NCBI GenBank assembly: GCA_050186335.1
Contig: JBFWYO010000127.1
Coordinates: forward strand, 1-8,407
Direction: 5' to 3'
DNA length: 8,407 bases
Source of the DNA: JBFWYO01 sp050186335
GTDB lineage: Bacteria; Pseudomonadota; Alphaproteobacteria; Bin65
Below are positions 4,589 through 8,407 of the stretch, one piece after another. The notes beneath the pieces were generated by a model that saw only the letters and a list, made by a program, of their open reading frames with translations, had not been told where the DNA came from and did no database searches. Within the stretch, counting starts at the first letter, position 1, and every line of letters starts with the position of its first letter. The translations under genes and the position numbers were made by a program.

Positions 4589-6073
4589 ATGAAGGATTCC
4601 GCTTCGGCAACGCGTCTGCTCCTTCACCCGGGCGCGATGTTCAAGGAAGCCGGGATGACCGCCCTGGTCGTGTTTGCGCTGGCGATCGGGCTGGTCGGCT
4701 TCGAGCTGCGCGATGTGCCCGGCGCGCTGGCGTTGCATACGCACTTCGCCGACGTGGCGGCCGCGGTCGGCATCGCGTTCGTCGGGCGCATCGGCCTGAT
4801 CCTGGTCCGCCACGGGTACGGGCTGCCGGTTCTGATCGTCGCCGGGCTGGTCAGTTTGGTCATGGTCGCGATCCTGCTGGCGAGCGGGCTGATCGCGGGC
4901 GAACCGGCGTGGGTCAAGAAGCTGCTGCCGTTCAACAGTCCGGTCATGCATTGGGCGCTCGCGCTGGTCGCCTTGATCCTGGCCGGGCGGGGGGCGGTGG
5001 TGTGGCGGCGCGGCCCGGTCGCTCCGGCGGCGAAGCCGGCCACCAACGGGCGCTGGGCCGCCGCGGTCGACAAATATGCCGGGCTGGTGCTGGTGCTGGT
5101 CGCCGTCACGTTCCCGTTCTGGCCGTGGACCTCGACGCGCGACTTGGACGTGGCGATCCTCGTCGTCACCTACATCATGCTCGGCTGGGGCCTGAACATC
5201 GTGGTCGGTCTGGCCGGATTGCTGGATCTCGGCTACGTCGCGTTCTATGCCGTCGGCGCCTACAGTTACGCGCTGCTCGCCACCTCGCTCGGCCTCGGCT
5301 TCTGGGTCTGCCTGCCGCTCGCCGGCTTGTTCGCGGCGATGGCCGGCGTGCTGCTCGGCTTTCCGGTGCTGCGTCTGCGCGGCGATTATCTCGCCATCGT
5401 CACGCTCGGTTTTGGCGAAATGATCCGGGTGACGCTGCTGAACTGGACCGAGCTGACCAACGGGCCGAACGGCATTTCGAGCATTCCCTGGCCGACTCTG
5501 TTCGGCCTCAATTTCTCGACCATCCCGCCCGAAGGCGAGACCGCCTTTCATGAGTATTTCGGGCTCGAGGAGTCGCAGAACTACGCGCTGATGTTTCTGT
5601 TCTATCTGATCGCCGCGATGGCGCTGGTGACCAACTGGTTCACGCTGCGCATCCGCAAGCTGCCGATCGGCCGCGCGTGGGAGGCCTTGCGCGAGGACGA
5701 GATCGCCTGCCGCTCGCTCGGCATCAATCCGACCAATACCAAGATGACCGCATTCGCCATCGGCGCCATGTTCGGCGGTTTCGCGGGCGCGTTCTTCGCC
5801 ACCAAGCAGACCTTCATCAGCCCGGAAAGCTTCACGTTTATCGAGTCCGCGGTGATCCTGGCGATCGTCGTGCTCGGCGGCTTCGGCAGCCAGATGGGCG
5901 TCGTGCTTGCCGCCGCGTTGCTGATCGGCCTGCCGGAACTGTTCCGCGATCTCGCGCTGTTCCGCATGCTGGCGTTCGGCGCGGCGATGGTGCTGATCAT
6001 GCTGTGGAAACCGGGCGGCCTGGTCGGCCGTCGCGAACCGACCATCCGGCTGCACGCCAAGGGACGCGGCTGA
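4589..6073 (+). CDS. livM: Branched-chain amino-acid ABC transporter permease LivM (long form)
   Basis: The second permease (494 residues) pairs with LivH. The conserved permease core runs from about residue 185: TYIMLGWGLNIVVGLAGLLD (194-213), YVAFYAVGAYSYALL (216-230), RGDYLAIVTLGFGEMIRVTL (264-283), TNGPNGI (290-296), the coupling loop GRAWEALREDEIACRSLGIN (361-380), and VVLGGFGSQMGVVLAAALLI (427-446), closing with KPGGLVGRR. The first 180 or so residues form an extra region with about five hydrophobic segments (roughly 22-39, 54-74, 79-103, 119-134, 164-180) separated by a basic loop (WRRGPVAPAAKPATNGRW). Escherichia coli LivM also has an N-terminal extension (DUF3382) but totals about 425 residues, so this is longer. 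The start ATG at 4589 lies 2 bases after the livH stop, with AGAAGG 8 bases upstream. The next gene starts 1 base after its stop. Confidence 0.95.
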   Translation: MKDSASATRLLLHPGAMFKEAGMTALVVFALAIGLVGFELRDVPGALALHTHFADVAAAVGIAFVGRIGLILVRHGYGLPVLIVAGLVSLVMVAILLASGLIAGEPAWVKKLLPFNSPVMHWALALVALILAGRGAVVWRRGPVAPAAKPATNGRWAAAVDKYAGLVLVLVAVTFPFWPWTSTRDLDVAILVVTYIMLGWGLNIVVGLAGLLDLGYVAFYAVGAYSYALLATSLGLGFWVCLPLAGLFAAMAGVLLGFPVLRLRGDYLAIVTLGFGEMIRVTLLNWTELTNGPNGISSIPWPTLFGLNFSTIPPEGETAFHEYFGLEESQNYALMFLFYLIAAMALVTNWFTLRIRKLPIGRAWEALREDEIACRSLGINPTNTKMTAFAIGAMFGGFAGAFFATKQTFISPESFTFIESAVILAIVVLGGFGSQMGVVLAAALLIGLPELFRDLALFRMLAFGAAMVLIMLWKPGGLVGRREPTIRLHAKGRG

Positions 6074-6074
6074 C

Positions 6075-6899
6075 ATGGGCGAAGCGTTGCTCACGGTCGA
6101 GCATTTGACCATGCGCTTTGGCGGCCTGGTCGCGGTCGACGATGTCAGCTTCTCGGCCGGCCATAAGCGAATCACCGCGATCATCGGCCCGAACGGCGCC
6201 GGCAAGACCACGGTCTTCAACTGCCTCACGGGATTTTATAAGCCCACTGTCGGCCGCCTGGCGCTCAAGGCGCCGCACGGGAACTTTCTGCTCGAGCGCA
6301 TGGAGGGGTTTCGCATTGCGCAGCGGGCGAAAGTGGCGCGCACGTTCCAGAATATCCGATTGTTCGCCAAGATGACCGTCTTGGAAAACCTGATCGTCGC
6401 GCAGCACAACAAGCTGATGCGCGCGTCGCATTGGACGGTCGGCGGCCTGTTTGGCATCGGTGGATACAAGACATCGGAAGCCAAGGCGCTGGACCTGGCC
6501 CGCTACTGGCTGGATCGCATGCATCTGACCGAACGCGCCGACATGGCGGCCGAAAGCCTGCCGTACGGCGATCAGCGCCGCCTCGAAATCGCGCGCGCCA
6601 TGTGCATCGAGCCTTCGATGCTGTGCCTGGACGAGCCGGCCGCCGGTCTCAATCCGCGCGAATCGGCGGACCTGAATACGCTGCTTCGATTCATCCGCGA
6701 CGAACACGGCATCGGCGTCCTGCTGATCGAACACGACATGAGCGTGGTCATGCAGATTTCCGATCACATCGTGGTGCTCGATTACGGCCGCAAGATTTCC
6801 GAGGGCGCGCCGGAGAAAGTGCGCAACGATCCGGCCGTCATTCGCGCCTATCTCGGCGAGGACGACGCGGACGATGCGACGACGGCGGGGCGCGCGTGA
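6075..6899 (+). CDS. livG: Branched-chain amino-acid ABC transporter ATPase LivG
   Basis: This 274-residue cytoplasmic ATPase forms a heterodimer with LivF to drive transport. All ABC motifs are present: Walker A GPNGAGKTT (38-46); Q-loop Gln92 in ARTFQNIRLF; the variant signature LPYGDQRRLEIARA (162-175), normal for LivG; Walker B LCLDEP with Asp186 and Glu187; and the switch histidine His220 in LLIEHDMSVV. The insert between Walker A and the Q-loop (about 60-85) and the helix LFAKMTVLENLIVAQHNKLM are typical. The last 15 residues are acidic then alanine-rich (GEDDADDATTAGRA) and look dispensable. The ATG at 6075 overlaps nothing but follows the livM stop by 1 base; AAGGGA lies 10 bases upstream. 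Its stop TGA overlaps the livF ATG by one base, so translation of the pair is probably coupled. Confidence 0.96.
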   Translation: MGEALLTVEHLTMRFGGLVAVDDVSFSAGHKRITAIIGPNGAGKTTVFNCLTGFYKPTVGRLALKAPHGNFLLERMEGFRIAQRAKVARTFQNIRLFAKMTVLENLIVAQHNKLMRASHWTVGGLFGIGGYKTSEAKALDLARYWLDRMHLTERADMAAESLPYGDQRRLEIARAMCIEPSMLCLDEPAAGLNPRESADLNTLLRFIRDEHGIGVLLIEHDMSVVMQISDHIVVLDYGRKISEGAPEKVRNDPAVIRAYLGEDDADDATTAGRA

Positions 6900-7606
6900 T
6901 GCTGAAAGTCGTCGATCTGCACACGCGTTACGGCAACATCGAGGCGTTGCGCGGCGTCGACGTAGAAGTCAATCAGGGTGAGATCGTCACATTGATCGGC
7001 GCCAACGGCGCCGGCAAGTCGACGCTGCTGATGACGATCTGCGGCAATCCACGGGCTGCGGCGGGGACCATTACCTTCGAAGGCACCGACATCACGCGCC
7101 GGCCGACGCACGAGATCGTCCGCATGGGTCTGGCCCAGTGCCCGGAGGGTCGCCGTATTTTTCCGCGCATGACGGTGATGGAGAACCTCCAGCTCGGCGC
7201 AACTCTCGGCAATCCCGCGCATTTCGCCGACGACATTGCGCGGGTCTTTCATCTGTTTCCGATTCTCGACAAGCGGCAGGGCCAGCGGGCGGGTACATTG
7301 TCCGGCGGCGAACAGCAGATGCTGGCGATCGGCCGCGCGCTGATGAGCCGGCCGCGCATGCTTCTGCTCGATGAGCCCTCGCTCGGGTTGGCGCCGTTGG
7401 TCGTGCGTCAGATCTTTCAGGTCATCCGCGAGATCAGCAAGAGCGGGACCACAGTGTTTCTGGTCGAGCAGAACGCGTTTCACGCGTTGCGTCTGGCCGG
7501 TCGCGCCTACGTCATGGCGAACGGCAAGATCGTCAAGACCGGAAGCGGGCAGGCGCTGCTGACCGATCCGGAGATTCGTGCCGCTTATCTGGAAGGCGCG
7601 CATTGA
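6899..7606 (+). CDS. livF: Branched-chain amino-acid ABC transporter ATPase LivF
   Basis: The second ATPase (235 residues) carries Walker A GANGAGKST (34-42), the LivF-typical segment CPEGRRIFPRMTVMENLQLG (81-100), signature LSGGEQQMLAIGRAL (134-148), and Walker B LLLDEP with Asp158 and Glu159 followed by SLGLAPL. At the switch position it has Gln191 (FLVEQN) rather than histidine; that is normal for LivF, so the LivG/LivF dimer is naturally asymmetric. The length is standard. The start overlaps the livG stop by one base (TGATG); an in-frame GTG three bases earlier is possible but less likely. The Shine-Dalgarno (GGCGGGG, a little upstream) is weak, in line with translational coupling. A small membrane-protein gene follows 13 bases after its stop. 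Confidence 0.96.
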   Translation: MLKVVDLHTRYGNIEALRGVDVEVNQGEIVTLIGANGAGKSTLLMTICGNPRAAAGTITFEGTDITRRPTHEIVRMGLAQCPEGRRIFPRMTVMENLQLGATLGNPAHFADDIARVFHLFPILDKRQGQRAGTLSGGEQQMLAIGRALMSRPRMLLLDEPSLGLAPLVVRQIFQVIREISKSGTTVFLVEQNAFHALRLAGRAYVMANGKIVKTGSGQALLTDPEIRAAYLEGAH

Positions 7607-7619
7607 TGCGCGGGAGTTG

Positions 7620-7973
7620 ATGGAATTTTTCGGCACCACATGGCCGATCTTCATCGGCGCCACGGTTCTGTTCATGGGCTTCGCCGCCTTCATGAGCGGC
7701 CGCGCCTTGGCGGTCGGCTGGAAATCCGTCTGGCACCTGGCGCCGGCGTCGATCCTGCTGGGATTGGGCGATCGGTTCGTCGTCTGGGCCTTGTTTCAGG
7801 CCGAATTGGTGACGCTGCCCGGCCTGGTGCTGGATACGCTCGTGCTCGGGGCGATCGCCTTGTTCGCGTACCGCGTGACGCTTGCCCGCCGCATGGTGCA
7901 GCAATATCCGTGGCTCTACGAACGTGTCGGCCTGGTGGCGTGGCGCCGCAAAGCCGGCGCGCCGGAGTTCTAG
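7620..7973 (+). CDS. DUF6867-type small membrane protein in the liv operon
   Basis: The product (117 residues) is an inner-membrane protein with three predicted helices, about residues 7-26, 40-59 and 65-86, then a basic soluble tail. Shared features I recall from small proteins encoded in alphaproteobacterial liv operons (DUF6867) are MSGRAL (25-30), DRFVVWALF (51-59), LDTLVL (71-76), and RRMVQQYPWLYER (90-102). This resemblance is from memory and was not searched. The family has no established function. Its fixed place between livF and livK suggests a role in assembly, stability or regulation of the transporter, which is inference. The ATG at 7620 is chosen because GGGAG lies just upstream (7612-7616, only 3 bases spacing) and the first helix follows directly; the earlier ATG at 7578 in this frame lies inside livF. 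The gene probably uses the livH promoter. Confidence 0.8.
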   Translation: MEFFGTTWPIFIGATVLFMGFAAFMSGRALAVGWKSVWHLAPASILLGLGDRFVVWALFQAELVTLPGLVLDTLVLGAIALFAYRVTLARRMVQQYPWLYERVGLVAWRRKAGAPEF

Positions 7974-7975
7974 TT

Positions 7976-8005
7976 CGGCGCCGGCCGGCCGGATGCGCCG
8001 GTTTT
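7976..8005 (+). terminator. Candidate intrinsic terminator or attenuator after the DUF6867 gene
   Basis: CGGCGC (7976-7981) pairs with GCGCCG (7995-8000); the 13-base loop contains further CCGG repeats that can fold internally, and GTTTT follows at 8001-8005. The stem begins 3 bases after the stop codon at 7973. The T-run is short and interrupted afterwards, so termination would be partial, which would fit reduced readthrough into livK or protection of the upstream mRNA 3' end. Confidence 0.4.
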
Positions 8006-8040
8006 CCGCCGTACTGCCGGGGTCGAGCTTGTCCGCCCCC

Positions 8041-8067
8041 TTGTCCGGCGGGCCTTTCCGGTCTAAT
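8041..8067 (+). promoter_or_regulatory. Candidate internal promoter for livK
   Basis: TCTAAT (8062-8067) matches the -10 consensus at 5 of 6 positions, and TTGTCC (8041-8046) matches the -35 at 4 of 6, with a short 15-base spacer. Transcription would start near 8074, giving a leader of about 170 bases that contains two hairpins. The -35 lies in the second copy of the direct repeat CTTGTCCG. Confidence 0.4.
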
Positions 8068-8081
8068 CAAATAGTCCAAAG

Positions 8082-8104
8082 GGAACCGCTTCCGGGCCGG
8101 TTCC
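8082..8104 (+). promoter_or_regulatory. Perfect 7-base hairpin in the livK leader
   Basis: GGAACCG (8082-8088) and CGGTTCC (8098-8104) are exact complements around a 9-base loop. It would sit at the very 5' end of a transcript starting near 8074, where such a stem can protect mRNA from degradation. A function as a DNA operator is equally possible. Confidence 0.4.
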
Positions 8105-8204
8105 GAGGCCGGGTCTCGCTCAAGGTCGAGGGGAGGGCGGGACCGGCTACACGGCCTGCCGTCCGATCAGGGCGGCGGCAGTAGAAAAGCCCGGTTCAGC
8201 CTTC

Positions 8205-8232
8205 ACGTCTACGTCCTGACAGACGTCTTTTT
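8205..8232 (+). promoter_or_regulatory. Terminator-like hairpin immediately before the livK ribosome binding site
   Basis: ACGTCT (8205-8210) pairs with AGACGT (8221-8226), followed by CTTTTT (8227-8232). An alternative stem uses ACGTC (8211-8215) and GACGT (8222-8226) with the loop CTGACA, so two mutually exclusive foldings share one arm. The livK Shine-Dalgarno GGGAG begins at 8233, directly after the T-run. This could be an attenuator, or a weak terminator of upstream transcription. ACGTC also occurs three times here as a direct repeat. Confidence 0.45.
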
Positions 8233-8247
8233 GGGAGCGCATTTACG

Positions 8248-8407
8248 ATGAGAAAATTCACGGTTGCGTTGCTCGCCGCAGCGGCGGTGACAGCGTTGTC
8301 GATGAACGCGGCTTACGCGGACATCAAGATTGCCGTCGCCGGTCCGATGACCGGCCAGTACGCGTCGTTCGGCGAACAGATGAAACGCGGCGCCGAGTTG
8401 GCCGTCG
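8248..8407 (+). CDS. livK: Branched-chain amino-acid binding protein LivK, 5' part only
   Basis: The gene runs off the right edge; 53 codons are visible. It encodes the periplasmic substrate-binding protein of the transporter. A standard Sec signal peptide (basic start MRKF, hydrophobic ALLAAAAVTAL, cleavage after AYA at residue 24) is followed by DIKIAVAGPMTGQYASFGEQ and MKRGAELAV, the characteristic first strand and helix of the type I periplasmic binding fold in LivJ/LivK proteins, where the TGQYASFG loop lines the substrate site. Full-length relatives have about 370 residues. GGGAG at 8233-8237, 10 bases before the ATG, is the ribosome binding site. Gene order and family make it the partner of LivHMGF. 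The substrate cannot be decided from this fragment. Confidence 0.93.
   Translation, partial: MRKFTVALLAAAAVTALSMNAAYADIKIAVAGPMTGQYASFGEQMKRGAELAV

Larger units (their letters stand above)
7974..8247 (+). other. Intergenic spacer and structured leader of livK
   Basis: This 274-base gap interrupts an otherwise tightly packed operon. From left to right it holds a GC-rich inverted repeat with a short T-run (7976-8005), a repeated CTTGTCCG (8028-8035 and 8040-8047), a candidate promoter ending near 8067, a perfect 7-base hairpin (8082-8104) and a terminator-like hairpin (8205-8232) next to the livK ribosome binding site. No convincing protein gene or tRNA is present. The layout suggests that livK has its own transcript as well as readthrough from livH. 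Confidence 0.6.

Noticed and set aside
3696..4610. Antisense frame of 304 codons opposite livH
   Set aside because: Low-complexity charged composition and full overlap with a clear LivH; a by-product of codon bias.
4367..6229. Very long open frame (620 codons) antisense to livH, livM and livG
   Set aside because: It is rich in Arg, Gln, Asp and His with no domain pattern, typical of the antisense frame of GC-rich membrane-protein genes; the opposite strand encodes an unmistakable LivM.
6558..6600. Atypical ABC signature LPYGDQRR in LivG
   Set aside because: This is the usual LivG form of the signature and not evidence of an inactive ATPase.
7463..7475. Missing switch histidine in LivF (Gln191)
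   Set aside because: LivF proteins normally have glutamine here (VEQN), so this is not a defect; LivG supplies the histidine.
7882..8184. Possible small protein of 100 codons bridging the DUF6867 gene and the livK leader
   Set aside because: It starts inside the DUF6867 gene, has Arg/Ser/Pro-rich composition and no ribosome binding site; the internal ATG at 7993 also lacks one.
1..8407. CRISPR arrays, insertion sequences, tRNA or rRNA genes, phage or toxin-antitoxin genes
   Set aside because: No spaced repeats, transposase motifs, cloverleaf-like sequence or relevant protein motifs were seen by eye on either strand.

Overview
The window is GC-rich, with tightly packed genes, and looks chromosomal. 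It most resembles an alphaproteobacterium. The pointers are the liv gene order (livH-livM-livG-livF, then a small membrane protein, then livK), the short DUF6867-type gene in that operon, and a MarR regulator with a cysteine-rich tail. The class assignment is inferred from remembered gene order and protein similarity, not from a marker gene. Nothing suggests a phage, plasmid, insertion sequence or CRISPR array.

Left part (1-2131). A gene truncated by the window edge starts at 49 and reads leftward; only its first 16 codons are visible, behind a good ribosome binding site. About 210 bases of relatively AT-rich intergenic DNA with two palindromic motifs separate it from a rightward set: a MarR-type regulator with a five-cysteine C-terminal extension (260-874), a secreted LprI/DUF1311-type protein (969-1394) and a stand-alone class I glutamine amidotransferase (1403-2131). 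The last two are 8 bases apart and probably cotranscribed.

Middle (2121-3347, minus strand). Glutaryl-CoA dehydrogenase (gcd) is complete, with the catalytic glutamate and substrate arginine in place. Its 3' end overlaps the amidotransferase tail to tail by 11 bases. Upstream it has the clearest promoter in the window (TTGACA-17-GATAAG).

Right part (3645-8407). Divergent from gcd is a branched-chain/hydrophobic amino-acid ABC transporter operon: permeases livH and livM, ATPases livG and livF, a 117-residue three-helix membrane protein of the DUF6867 type, and the start of livK, the periplasmic binding protein, cut by the window edge. livH to the DUF6867 gene are packed with gaps or overlaps of -1 to 13 bases. 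livK sits behind a 274-base spacer with inverted repeats, a possible promoter and a terminator-like hairpin next to its ribosome binding site, which suggests separate control of the binding protein.

How it fits together: LivK would capture substrate in the periplasm, LivHM form the channel and LivGF power it. The divergent gcd acts in lysine, tryptophan or glutarate breakdown. The shared gcd-livH intergenic region has repeated GCCGAT motifs and a palindrome beside the candidate livH promoter, so joint regulation of uptake and catabolism is a reasonable but unproven idea. The least-described items are the DUF6867-type protein, the MarR cysteine tail and the structured livK leader.
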